NCBI RefSeq assembly: GCF_014648655.1
Contig: NZ_BMRN01000031.1
Coordinates: forward strand, 24,508-88,507
Source of the DNA: Streptomyces atratus
GTDB taxonomy: Bacteria; Actinomycetota; Actinomycetes; Streptomycetales; Streptomycetaceae
DNA length: 64,000 nt
Reading direction: 5' to 3'
In this document: positions 34,368 through 42,874 of the stretch, one piece after another
How positions within the stretch are numbered: the first letter of the stretch is position 1
Layout: every line of letters starts with the position of its first letter
The notes under the pieces: model-generated
What the model was told of the DNA's origin: nothing
What the model saw: only the letters and a program-made list of their open reading frames with translations
Databases searched by the model: none
Translations under genes and position numbers: made by a program

Positions 34368-35356
34368 ATAATCCAGCGATAGAGGCACGTGGCCTCAAGA
34401 AGGTCTTCACGCCGGCGATCCGCCAACCGGGGTTCAAGGGTACGGTCCGATCCCTGATCGCCCCTGAGCATGCCGAGATCGTCGCGGTCGCGGACGTCTC
34501 GTTCACCGTCGCCGAGGGCGAGCTGATCGCGCTGCTCGGACCGAACGGAGCCGGGAAGTCCACCACCATCAAGATCCTGTCGGGGATCCTGACCCCCACC
34601 GCGGGCGAGGTCCGGATCGCCGGGCGCATCCCGTACCAGGACCGGATCGCCAACGCCCACAACATCGGTGCGGTCTTCGGCCAGCGCACGCAGCTGTGGT
34701 GGGACCTTCCGGCCAGGGAGTCGTTCGCAGTCCTCCGCGACATTTTCAAGACGTCCTTGGCCGACCACGCCCGGCGTCTGGACGAACTCGACGGGCTGCT
34801 GGAGCTGAGCTCCTTCTGGGACCGCAGCCCCCGGCACATGTCGCTCGGGCAGCGGGTCCGCGCCGACCTGGCCGCCGCGCTGCTGCACGACCCGCCGATC
34901 GTTTTCCTCGACGAGCCGACCATCGGCATGGACGCCGTGGTCAAGGAGCAGGTTCGGGAGTTCCTGCGCTTCCAGGTCGCCGAACGCGGCCGCACGATCG
35001 TCCTCACCACCCACGACATGAGCGAGGTGTCGCGGCTCGCCGAGCGGGTCGTACTGATCAACCACGGACGCGTCGTCTACGACGGCGGTCTTGTCGAGCT
35101 GCAGCAGGACTACGGCAGCGGATGGCAGATCCGGGTCGTGGTCGACGACGATGCCGCGCTGCGGGACGTCCCCGGATTCCTCGCCAAGGAGGGTGCCGCG
35201 CTGGTGTTCGGCGGTGACGACCCCGGTGAGCAGCGCAGGCTGGTCCGCCTGCTGACCGAGCTCGACGTCGTCCGGAATCTCGAGGTGCGTTCCGACGATC
35301 TGGAGGACATCATGGCCACCGTCTACCAGCGGCGCGCGGTTCCGGTGGCCCGATGA
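34364..35356 (+). CDS. ABC-2-type exporter, ATP-binding protein
   Basis: A 330-aa ABC ATPase with Walker A LGPNGAGKS, signature MSLGQRVRADL (a SLGQR variant of LSGGQ), Walker B IVFLDEPT and the H-loop TTHDMSE. The C-terminal 90 residues form the extra domain typical of NatA/DrrA-like exporters. It acts at the inner face of the membrane and powers the two permeases that follow with overlapping starts. It is coupled upstream to the 87-aa ORF. It probably exports the cluster product or sugar-containing intermediates. Confidence 0.92.
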   Translation: MNNPAIEARGLKKVFTPAIRQPGFKGTVRSLIAPEHAEIVAVADVSFTVAEGELIALLGPNGAGKSTTIKILSGILTPTAGEVRIAGRIPYQDRIANAHNIGAVFGQRTQLWWDLPARESFAVLRDIFKTSLADHARRLDELDGLLELSSFWDRSPRHMSLGQRVRADLAAALLHDPPIVFLDEPTIGMDAVVKEQVREFLRFQVAERGRTIVLTTHDMSEVSRLAERVVLINHGRVVYDGGLVELQQDYGSGWQIRVVVDDDAALRDVPGFLAKEGAALVFGGDDPGEQRRLVRLLTELDVVRNLEVRSDDLEDIMATVYQRRAVPVAR

Positions 35357-36168
35357 CGGCCATGGCAGCCGCTGCCCGTCGCTGGCGAGTGGCCCGGATC
35401 TCCGCGCGTTACGAGGTCTCGCAGCCGGGGCGCGTCACGGGCGTCGCCGTCCAACTGGCCCTGCAGATCTTCCTCATGTGGTGTCTGTGGCGCGCCCTGT
35501 ACGCCGTATCGCCGACGAACTCGGGGCTCAGCGAGGCGCAGGCACTCGCCTACGCCGTCCTCGGCGTGCTCTACACCCGGTTACGGGGCCCGGACCGGTC
35601 AATCGCCGAAGACACCGTCGCCCAGCATGTCCGCGAGGGGAGGATCTCCTACTGGTTCCTGCGCCCGCTCGAGCCCCGGCACTACCACCGGCTGCGCGCG
35701 ATCGGCGACCAAGCCTACGGCTTCGCCTGGGCGGTTGGGGGCTATCTCGTCTGCCTTCTCGTCGGACTGGTCCAGAAGCCTGTTTCTGCCACGGCCTTGT
35801 GGGTCTTCCTCGTCTCGCTGCTCCTCGGCCAGGTGGTGCTCTACCACCTGCTGGCCATCACCGACGTCGCCACCTTCTGGCTGGTCGACAACACAGGTGT
35901 GATCGGCATCATCGCCTTCGCACAGAGCCTGTTCGCCGGCGCCATCGCCCCGCTGTGGTTCTTCCCCGGCTGGTTCCAGACCCTCAGCTCGTGGCTGCCG
36001 TTCCAGAGCTCGTTCCACATCCCCGTATCCATCTATGTCGGCCGGATTCCGGCCGGGTCGGCGGCGCGTGACCTCGTGGTGCAGCTGCTCTGGTGCCTGC
36101 TGCTGTCATTGGTGCTGCGCTGGCTCTGGGGCCGGGCCGGACGACGCGTCATCGTCCAAGGAGGATGA
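35353..36168 (+). CDS. ABC-2 family permease (DUF990-like), first subunit
   Basis: A 271-aa membrane protein with about six hydrophobic segments (for example LALQIFLMWCLWRALYAV, YLVCLLVGLV, WVFLVSLLLGQVVLYHLLAI). The cytoplasmic loop REGRISYWFLRPLEPRHYHR is the characteristic motif of ABC2_membrane_6 permeases. The start overlaps the ATPase stop and the stop overlaps the second permease (ATGA both times), so the three form one transporter unit. Confidence 0.9.
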   Translation: MTAMAAAARRWRVARISARYEVSQPGRVTGVAVQLALQIFLMWCLWRALYAVSPTNSGLSEAQALAYAVLGVLYTRLRGPDRSIAEDTVAQHVREGRISYWFLRPLEPRHYHRLRAIGDQAYGFAWAVGGYLVCLLVGLVQKPVSATALWVFLVSLLLGQVVLYHLLAITDVATFWLVDNTGVIGIIAFAQSLFAGAIAPLWFFPGWFQTLSSWLPFQSSFHIPVSIYVGRIPAGSAARDLVVQLLWCLLLSLVLRWLWGRAGRRVIVQGG

Positions 36169-36959
36169 GCGTGCTCACATTTCGCCTCGCCGCGATGTCG
36201 GTCAAGGCCTCTGCCGCGAACCGGGTCGACTTCCTCTCGCGGATCGCCATCGGCGCGGTGACTCAGGTCGCCGTCGTCGTCTTCGCGACCGTGCTGATTA
36301 CGCGATTCCCGGGGATGGGCGGGTGGGCACAGGGGGACGTGCTGCTTATCGTCGCGATCCGGATGAGCGGCCATGCGCTGGCGGTGGGGTTCTTCGTGGG
36401 GCTGCGGCTGGTCGCGCGCCTGGCGCGGACCGGCAACATCGACGCGCTCCTCCTCCGTCCGCTGCCGGTCTACCGTCAAGTGCTGCTGGCTTTCTTCCAC
36501 GTGCCGGTCATCGGCGACCTGATCGTCGCGGCGGTGCTCACCGCCACCGCTCTGGCACACCTCACGGTCGACTGGACTCCTTGGCGCGTCGGCTATCTGG
36601 CCTGCGCGATCGTAGGTGCGATGCTGCTGGAGGCGGCCGTACAGACCTTCCTCGGCGGGTTCGCGATCCGGTCTTCGGGCGCCAAGCTCTGGCAGGAGTG
36701 GGTCGAAGAGCTCATGGCGACCTTCGGCTCGTATCCGCTGCACATCCTGCCGGACGTGGCTCGCGCGGCCTTCACCTTCCTGTTGCCGGTGGCTTTCGCC
36801 GCCTACCTGCCCGCCGCCGTAATCACCGGGCACACGACCGGACTGCCTGTGCCGGGGTGGGCCGCGGCCGCCGCTCCGGGGGTCGGCCTCCTGTTGTTCC
36901 TGGCGGCGCGGCAGTGGTGGAACCGGCAGTTGGCCCGATACGAGAGCGCCGGGGGCTGA
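36165..36959 (+). CDS. ABC-2 family permease (DUF990-like), second subunit
   Basis: A 264-aa membrane protein paired with the preceding one. It has the homologous loop RTGNIDALLLRPLPVYRQVL after the second membrane segment and about six helices in total. Such permeases work as heterodimers with one ATPase. The ATG at 36165 lies inside the upstream stop region with GGAGG just before it. A gap of 72 bp follows before the GH36 gene. Confidence 0.9.
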   Translation: MSVLTFRLAAMSVKASAANRVDFLSRIAIGAVTQVAVVVFATVLITRFPGMGGWAQGDVLLIVAIRMSGHALAVGFFVGLRLVARLARTGNIDALLLRPLPVYRQVLLAFFHVPVIGDLIVAAVLTATALAHLTVDWTPWRVGYLACAIVGAMLLEAAVQTFLGGFAIRSSGAKLWQEWVEELMATFGSYPLHILPDVARAAFTFLLPVAFAAYLPAAVITGHTTGLPVPGWAAAAAPGVGLLLFLAARQWWNRQLARYESAGG

Positions 36960-37031
36960 CACCGACCGCTCCATCCGCACTGCTGACACCGGCCCGGTCG
37001 GCGGGCCGATCTGAGAGGAGAGCCGTCCGCC

Positions 37032-38834
37032 ATGGACGAAGTCTGGGAACCGCACGCAAGAAAGCTCGCCGGGACGCGTCGGCGAATCAGCGCCGGCGGC
37101 CTCGAACTCGAGGCCGTGGGTGGGACACCCGTGGTCCGGACGCTCGACGACAGCGTCATCGAGGTGACGCTTACCCATGAGGACGGCGATGGCTCCGGGA
37201 CCGCCGGCCGCGACGTTCGTGTGTCGTGGCTGGTGCCCTGTACCCGGGCGACCGCCCTGTGGACTCCGCTGACGTCCGGCACGCATTGGATTCCCGCCGC
37301 GTGGTCGCCACCCCGGCCCGCTTCGTTGTCGAAGGGCGCCCCGGTGGCGTCCCTCGTCGGCAGCGGGGACGCCGGTCTGTGCACGTTCGCCGCGTCCCGG
37401 ATCGACGCGGTCGTCGGAGCCGGGGTCGTCGAGGAGACCGGTGATTTCCACTGCTGGGTGCAGGCTTCCGGTGCAGTCACGGTGCGTATCGACATGTCCG
37501 GTCGGCACTTCGCGCGATGTCTCGCCGACGTAGCGGCGTGGTGGGGCGGTGGCGAGACATACCGGATCCCGGGCATCGCGCGGATGCCCGCGTATTCGAC
37601 GTGGTACTCGATGCACCAGAACGTCGGCCCGGAGCGGGTCGAGACGCAGGCGGCGCTTGCGAAGGAGTTGGGTTGCGAGGTCATCATCGTCGACGACGGC
37701 TGGATGACCGAGGACCGCGCACGAGGGTACGGACACTGCGGCGACTGGGAACCGCTGTCCCTTCCCGACACCGCCGCGCACGTGGAGCGTGTGCACGGGC
37801 TGGGGATGGCGTATCTGCTCTGGTACGCGCTTCCGATCGTCGGCCGCGACAGCGCGGCGTGGAAGGAACTCGAGCCGTATCTGCTGCGCCGGGTCGACTT
37901 CCTCGACGCAGGGGTGGCCGATCCACGCTATCCGGTCGTCCGGGAGCATCTGGCCGAGCGGGTGGCGCGCAGCGTCGCCGAGTGGGGCATGGACGGAGTG
38001 AAGTTCGACTTCATCGACTGGTTCGCCGCACGGGACGGCTTCGACCCGAACGAGGCGTACCCGCCCGGGCCGGAAGCCGACTGCGCCGTTGTGTCCGAGG
38101 GCGTGCAGCTGCTGCTCGCCGAGATACACGCGAGGCTTGCCGTGGCTCACCCGGCGGCCATGGTCGAAAACCGGCAGCCCTACGTCAGCCCCGGACTGTG
38201 GCCCTACTCGACGATGATCCGCGCGACGGACTGCCCGCTGAACCCGACGCTGAACCGGACGCGCACGCTTGATCTCAGGCTGATCGCCGGCCCGCTGGCG
38301 GTGCACTCCGACATGCTGATGTGGCACCCCTCGGAGACGGCTGAGCAAATCGGAGTGCACTTGATCAGTGTGCTGTTCTCCGTGCCGCAGATCTCGGTGG
38401 ACCTCGCCGCGCAGACAGTCGAGCAGCGGGAGGCGCTGGCCTTCTGGCTCAGCGTGTTCCGCGGCAACGCCGACGTACTGCAACTCGGGGTGCTGGAACC
38501 GTCGCGCCCCGAGCTGTGCTACCCGATCGTCCGGGCCCACGACGGCGCCTCCATGGTCGTCGCGCGCTACGCACCGTTGCCGGTCGAGGTGCCTGCTGTC
38601 GGTTGGTCGAAACTGCTCGTCGCCAACGCGGACGCCTCCAGCATCGTGTTCTTGCTCGGTGGACCGGAGGCCGATGCTGAGGCGGTCGTCCAGGACGCCC
38701 GCGGACGCAGGGTGTGGAGCGGGATCGTTCGCCTGGGAGCGGGATCGACGGCCGTCGACGTCCCGACGGGCGGCCTCCTCACGCTGACGGCAGACAGCAG
38801 GGCCGTTCTCGATCCAAGCATTCCGACTCTGTGA
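37032..38834 (+). CDS. GH36/clan GH-D alpha-galactosidase-like enzyme of the biosynthetic cluster
   Basis: A 600-aa (beta/alpha)8 glycosidase with no signal peptide. The nucleophile is in WGMDGVKFDFID (Asp326) and the acid/base Asp400 is in MIRATDCPLN; the substrate-binding motif VIIVDDGWM lies near 218-225. Family enzymes remove or transfer alpha-galactosyl or related residues. ATG at 37032 has GAGAGGAGA upstream. In a gene group with an exporter, epimerase and glycosyltransferase it could trim a protective sugar after export or recycle an intermediate. It is a distant paralogue of the GH36 enzyme at 48-50 kb. Confidence 0.85.
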   Translation: MDEVWEPHARKLAGTRRRISAGGLELEAVGGTPVVRTLDDSVIEVTLTHEDGDGSGTAGRDVRVSWLVPCTRATALWTPLTSGTHWIPAAWSPPRPASLSKGAPVASLVGSGDAGLCTFAASRIDAVVGAGVVEETGDFHCWVQASGAVTVRIDMSGRHFARCLADVAAWWGGGETYRIPGIARMPAYSTWYSMHQNVGPERVETQAALAKELGCEVIIVDDGWMTEDRARGYGHCGDWEPLSLPDTAAHVERVHGLGMAYLLWYALPIVGRDSAAWKELEPYLLRRVDFLDAGVADPRYPVVREHLAERVARSVAEWGMDGVKFDFIDWFAARDGFDPNEAYPPGPEADCAVVSEGVQLLLAEIHARLAVAHPAAMVENRQPYVSPGLWPYSTMIRATDCPLNPTLNRTRTLDLRLIAGPLAVHSDMLMWHPSETAEQIGVHLISVLFSVPQISVDLAAQTVEQREALAFWLSVFRGNADVLQLGVLEPSRPELCYPIVRAHDGASMVVARYAPLPVEVPAVGWSKLLVANADASSIVFLLGGPEADAEAVVQDARGRRVWSGIVRLGAGSTAVDVPTGGLLTLTADSRAVLDPSIPTL

Positions 38835-38968
38835 GAGCACAGCAGATCGGGGTCGCATGAGAAGCCAGGAAACGCCGAAGCGGAGAAGTGGCCGATGCTG
38901 CGAGTTCATTCGCGTGCCGTCGGATATCACCACAACAAAGCGCAAGCCAGGCCCCGTCTTCCAAGCCC

Positions 38969-38997
38969 TTGAAAGTGCAATGTCACATTGCTAGATT
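38969..38997 (+). promoter_or_regulatory. Predicted promoter with a perfect palindrome filling the spacer
   Basis: TTGAAA (38969-38974), exactly 17 bases, then TAGATT (38992-38997). The spacer holds the perfect inverted repeat GCAATGT-C-ACATTGC (38977-38991), so a dimeric regulator bound there would cover the RNA polymerase site. It lies in the 308-bp low-GC gap before the PLP-enzyme gene, leaving a leader of about 140 bases. No other gene is visible in that gap. Confidence 0.65.
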
Positions 38998-39142
38998 CTG
39001 TTCGTCGCTGTTCGATCTTGAATATCAAAGGCCTGCTGAAGCGCAGGATGAACAGGCGGCTCCGTGTTTGTCCGGATTCCACCAGGCGCCACTCGGACCC
39101 TCTGACTCCCAGCCGACCGAGCTTTCCGCAAGAACGGGAACG

Positions 39143-40327
39143 ATGAGTATTCATAGATTGCTTCTCAATGCCCGGCATACCGGAACCATCGGGGCGTGGG
39201 TCGCCGAAATGGCCTACCGCACCGCCGCACCGGTGAGCGAGGCCGTCGCCCGGGAGATCTCCGCCGGAATGCTGGGATACAACGATCCGCTGAGGTTAAC
39301 GGCTGCCCGCGAATCGACCGCGGGCTGGCTGCGGACGTCGTACGCATGGGATATGGATTCTGCCCGGGTGGGTTTCGTGGGCGACATCGTGAGCGGTTAT
39401 GCGGCGGTGCTCCGCCATTTTCTGCCGACCGGTGCCCCGGTCGTGGTGCCTACGCCGGCTTACGGACCTCTGCTCACGGTTCCGGAATTCCTGGGTCATC
39501 CCGTCGTGCGCGTCCCAGGAGTGGAAACGCGAGCCGGGCACAGGATGGACATCGACGGCATAGAGCGGGCGCTGGCCCGCGGATCGCGGCTGGTCGTCCT
39601 TTGCCATCCGCACAACCCGACCGGTCGGGCCTTCTCGCGCCCGGAGTTGTCGGCCTTGACCGACGTCGTCTCCCGTCACCACGCTCGGGTCTTCAGCGAC
39701 GAAGTCCACGCACCGCTCAATCTCTCCGGTCAGCCGCACATCCCCTACGCCGCCATCGATGAACGGACGGCGGCTCACACGATCACCGCCACGTCCGCGT
39801 CGAAGGCGTGGAACGTCGCCGGTCTGAAATGCGCGCAGCTGATCTTCTCCGCGGCCGGGGATGTGCCGGTGTGGGAGCGAGTGGCGGCGTTCTACCTGCG
39901 ATCGGTTTCGCGGCTCGGAGTTGCCGCGACGTGCGCCGCCTACGATCACCCGGACTCGCACGACTGGCTGGCCCGGACTTTGCTCCGGCTGAGGGCGAAC
40001 AGCAAGGCCGTGGCCGAAGCGGTGGACGCCATGCCTGGCGTCAGCTGCTCCCGGACAGAGTCCACCTATCTCGCCTGGCTGGACTGCACCGCACTCGGAA
40101 TGGCCGACCCGGCCGCACACTTCCGGAGCCGGGCCCGAGTGGACCTCGCCGACGGAGCCGAGTTCGACAGCCCTGGCCACGTGCGACTTAATTTCGCGCT
40201 CCAGGAACCGGTCCTGGCCGAGGCGCTGGCCGCCATGGCGGAGTCCCTCAAGGGGTTTACCGGCTCCGGCGCGGGCATTTTGAACGTTCAAGCTGACCTG
40301 GCAGACCCGACGGGGGAAACGGTATGA
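39143..40327 (+). CDS. PLP-dependent fold-type I enzyme (MalY/PatB-like aminotransferase or C-S lyase)
   Basis: A 394-aa PLP enzyme. The Schiff-base lysine is Lys221 in TATSASKAWNVAGLKCA, Asp186 lies in RVFSDEVHA and VLCHPHNPTGR is the conserved substrate loop. The SDEIH/NPTG/SKxxNxxGL pattern is that of MalY/PatB proteins, which can be cystathionine beta-lyases or aminotransferases. With a prephenate-like enzyme nearby, transamination of a keto acid is attractive but unproven. It is the first gene after the palindrome-containing promoter; ATG at 39143 has only a weak Shine-Dalgarno, and its stop overlaps the next start. Confidence 0.85.
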   Translation: MSIHRLLLNARHTGTIGAWVAEMAYRTAAPVSEAVAREISAGMLGYNDPLRLTAARESTAGWLRTSYAWDMDSARVGFVGDIVSGYAAVLRHFLPTGAPVVVPTPAYGPLLTVPEFLGHPVVRVPGVETRAGHRMDIDGIERALARGSRLVVLCHPHNPTGRAFSRPELSALTDVVSRHHARVFSDEVHAPLNLSGQPHIPYAAIDERTAAHTITATSASKAWNVAGLKCAQLIFSAAGDVPVWERVAAFYLRSVSRLGVAATCAAYDHPDSHDWLARTLLRLRANSKAVAEAVDAMPGVSCSRTESTYLAWLDCTALGMADPAAHFRSRARVDLADGAEFDSPGHVRLNFALQEPVLAEALAAMAESLKGFTGSGAGILNVQADLADPTGETV

Positions 40328-41226
40328 CGGGCGGTGGCGTCGTCGAAAGCCCGAAAGGGGCGGGCAGGCCGGCGGAGATTCGCGTACTGGTTTCGGGATA
40401 CGGGGTGTTGACCCGGGGCATCCTGCCGTACCTCGCCGCCCGGTCCGGCCTTTCGGTCGGGCTGATGAGCCGTCACCAGGTCGAGCCGCCCTTCTCGGGC
40501 GTCGAGGCGGTCGGTGCCAAGTCGGTGCAGGATTTCCGGCCGGATGTCATCCTCGGCTGCTTCGAGTCGGACCGGCGCAGTCGTGTGTTCTGGACCGACT
40601 CCCGGATCCGGCGCGCGATCGCGGATCGCGGGGCCGGTTGCATCGAGATGTCCACACTGAGCCTCGGCTGGGCGCAGGACTGGCACGTGGAGATCGCCGC
40701 CGCGGGTGGTGTCGGCACAGAGTCGCCGGTCACCGGCAGCCGCAGTGGGGCCTCGGCCGGAACGCTTTCGGCCTTCGTCTACCAGAGCGCTCCCGATCCG
40801 CGCGCCGACCAGGTGCTGCGGACCTTCACCCGCACACGGTACGACTTCTCCGCCCCGGGGAACCCAACCCGTTTCAAGCTGGTCTACAACGCCTGGGGGG
40901 CCTCGCTGCTCTACTCCATGGCCGCGTTCGTGCCGATGCTGCGGGAATCGCTGGGGGAGGATTTCGCGTCCGCCGAGCAGGTCGTCAGGACGGACGGCTG
41001 GATGGCACCGGTGTGTGCGAGCAAGCTCGACCGGATGCTGAGCGGCCGGTACGACGACCCGGACTTCGCCGTGAAGCACATGGTCAAGGATCTCGACCAG
41101 GCCACGGAAATCCTGGGCTCATCCCACGAACTGCTCGCCTTGGTGCGTGGGACTTTCGACCGGGCTGCCGCGTTGCACGGTCCCGGCGCCGACTACACCT
41201 CGATCACGGGGGGACAAGTCCTATGA
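40324..41226 (+). CDS. NAD(P)-dependent beta-hydroxyacid dehydrogenase-like protein
   Basis: A 300-aa protein with a Rossmann start (VSGYGVLTRGILPYLA), the SPVTGSRSGASAGTLSAF glycine motif, a catalytic Lys185 in KLVYNAWG (KxxxN) and FAVKHMVKDLDQA, matching 3-hydroxyisobutyrate/6-phosphogluconate dehydrogenase-like enzymes. These oxidise beta-hydroxy acids or, as imine reductases, reduce C=N bonds. The first motif is less canonical than GxGxMG, so cofactor preference is unclear. The start overlaps the PLP enzyme stop (ATGA), suggesting tightly linked steps. Confidence 0.78.
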   Translation: MTGGGVVESPKGAGRPAEIRVLVSGYGVLTRGILPYLAARSGLSVGLMSRHQVEPPFSGVEAVGAKSVQDFRPDVILGCFESDRRSRVFWTDSRIRRAIADRGAGCIEMSTLSLGWAQDWHVEIAAAGGVGTESPVTGSRSGASAGTLSAFVYQSAPDPRADQVLRTFTRTRYDFSAPGNPTRFKLVYNAWGASLLYSMAAFVPMLRESLGEDFASAEQVVRTDGWMAPVCASKLDRMLSGRYDDPDFAVKHMVKDLDQATEILGSSHELLALVRGTFDRAAALHGPGADYTSITGGQVL

Positions 41227-42014
41227 AGGCTACTGATCTGGGATTGCTGCGATCCTGGCTAGAGCGGGAGTTCGCCGATGCGGTGGGCATGTCGGTGGCG
41301 GTCTCGGGCTCGATGGCGCGGGGTGACTACCGGGTCGCGGCGACCGGGGTCGTCACTTCCGACCTCGACCTGATACCCGTCATAGCCCGGGCAGCCGACG
41401 TCGACCTGGCCAGGGCGCAACTGGCTCCTGGGCTTGCGAACCTGGCGAACCGCCTCGAAGTCGCCTGCACCGCGGCCATCACGCTGATGGCGAACTACCG
41501 TCAGACGCCGCACGCGGGCTACGTCACCAGCATGGCCCAGCAGCCTTTCGTCTGTGATCCGCTCGGGTTGCAGCAGTTGCCGGTGCCGATGCCGGACACC
41601 TCCCCGGGTCGGGTTCTTCCCTGGCTCGTCCAGCCGATCACCTACTACCTCGCGAAATCAGGAGTCAGCGGCCACGGACAGAATCTGACGAAGGCATCCC
41701 TCGCGCTGCGTCGGCTCGCGGATGACCCGCTCCTGGCGTCGCACGCCTTGCCCGAGGCGCTGTCGCGAGAACTGGAGGTGCTTCAACGACCCGGCATCTC
41801 GTTGAACGCGCAGCGCAGTGCTTGTGTATCCGCACTCACGATGCTGGTGGAGCTCTGCGCGACCGAACTACTGCCTTCGTCGAGCGAGTTCCTGAAGCGC
41901 GACGCGGCGGCGGAACCCCGTGACAGTACCTTCCTGGCGGTACGGAACCTCACCTTCCTGGAGAACCAAGGCCTGCCCTTCGAGCAGTCGGCGATGCGTG
42001 CCCTTCCATCATGA
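41223..42014 (+). CDS. Nucleotidyltransferase-fold protein
   Basis: A 263-aa protein with the DNA polymerase beta-like motif GSMARGDYR followed by SDLDLIPV (GS...DxD), the metal-binding core of minimal nucleotidyltransferases. The remaining 170 residues are helical (QPITYYLAKSGVSGHGQNLT region). It could adenylylate or nucleotidylate a small molecule, as antibiotic adenylyltransferases do, giving self-resistance or activation. The start overlaps the upstream stop by four bases. Confidence 0.7.
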   Translation: MKATDLGLLRSWLEREFADAVGMSVAVSGSMARGDYRVAATGVVTSDLDLIPVIARAADVDLARAQLAPGLANLANRLEVACTAAITLMANYRQTPHAGYVTSMAQQPFVCDPLGLQQLPVPMPDTSPGRVLPWLVQPITYYLAKSGVSGHGQNLTKASLALRRLADDPLLASHALPEALSRELEVLQRPGISLNAQRSACVSALTMLVELCATELLPSSSEFLKRDAAAEPRDSTFLAVRNLTFLENQGLPFEQSAMRALPS

Positions 42015-42080
42015 GCCGTCCAAACGGCATCTCAGCCTGGCCGGCAGTCCGTAGACCGAGCATGGAAACCGAGAGAGACA

Positions 42081-42845
42081 TTGCCCATCAACCTTCCCAA
42101 CCGCTTCACATGCCTGACGCGGACCGCGGTGTTCGACGAGCAGGAGGACATCGACTTCCGCGCGATGGCGCAGCCCGGTGTGCCCACCGAGCTGCTTGAC
42201 CAGCTACGGGTCCGGCGCTTCCTTGTCTCCCTGTCCCGGGTCTCCTCCGAAGTGTCGGAACAGCACTCGATCGATTTCACCGAGGTCCTGGTGAAGATCC
42301 CGATCCGATGGCGGGACCGAGCGTTCCTGTTTCCGGTGGTCGGCTACGTGGACCACGAGTACTCGCTGATCCGCGGTTACCTGCTCGGGTTCCAGAAACT
42401 TTTCACGCCGCGATCTCCGGGCGCGGAGCCGTTCGCTCTGAGCCGGCCTGATCGAGGTCTGGACGTGGACCTGCGCGACACGCGCGGAGTCCGGCCGGAG
42501 GAGGAACCTCTGCCCAGCGAGCAGGAACTCGAACTGCTGCTGTGGCGGGACTATGACGTGGGTCCGACGGTCCGGTCGCACGGGCTGGGAACCCTGACCG
42601 TCGAGGACTACGTCCGAAGCGATGTCCGGACGCTCACTCCGGCCAGAGGGTCTCAGACCGTGGCGGGCCGGGAGGTCTCGGTCCGCCGGCTCTTCGAGGT
42701 CAGGGACAGTTTCGTGGTCACGGGAACGGTGCCGCTCGCCGACTCGGACGATGTGGCCGAGACAGACCGCACCGTCAGGACAGGCGGCAGGCTCCCGAAC
42801 CCACCCTCCGTTCTCTCCGCTCGAAACCACCACCCCAGCCGCTGA
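42081..42845 (+). CDS. Acetoacetate decarboxylase-like protein
   Basis: A protein of about 254 aa. The segment FTEVLVKIPIRWRDRAFLFP followed by YVDHEYSLIRGYLLGFQK resembles the acetoacetate decarboxylase superfamily, where a lysine in GxPK forms a Schiff base; here Lys106 in GFQKLF is the counterpart. Homologues in natural-product clusters include aldolase-dehydratases, so decarboxylation is not assured. The best start is TTG at 42081 (MPINLPNRFTCL); a GTG near 42129 is an alternative. The gene starts about 66 bp after the nucleotidyltransferase stop. Confidence 0.6.
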   Translation: MPINLPNRFTCLTRTAVFDEQEDIDFRAMAQPGVPTELLDQLRVRRFLVSLSRVSSEVSEQHSIDFTEVLVKIPIRWRDRAFLFPVVGYVDHEYSLIRGYLLGFQKLFTPRSPGAEPFALSRPDRGLDVDLRDTRGVRPEEEPLPSEQELELLLWRDYDVGPTVRSHGLGTLTVEDYVRSDVRTLTPARGSQTVAGREVSVRRLFEVRDSFVVTGTVPLADSDDVAETDRTVRTGGRLPNPPSVLSARNHHPSR

Positions 42846-42874
42846 CAGCGGCCCGAACCATCCGGAGTACTTGT

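Noticed and set aside
36033..38945. About 970-codon minus-strand open frame across the permease and GH36 genes
   Set aside because: It runs antisense to the second permease and GH36 genes, which have conserved motifs. No start signal or domain is seen.
42011..42199. 62-codon frame overlapping the nucleotidyltransferase stop
   Set aside because: The ATGA overlap is tempting, but the frame overlaps most of the 5' end of the acetoacetate-decarboxylase-like gene and its translation looks random.
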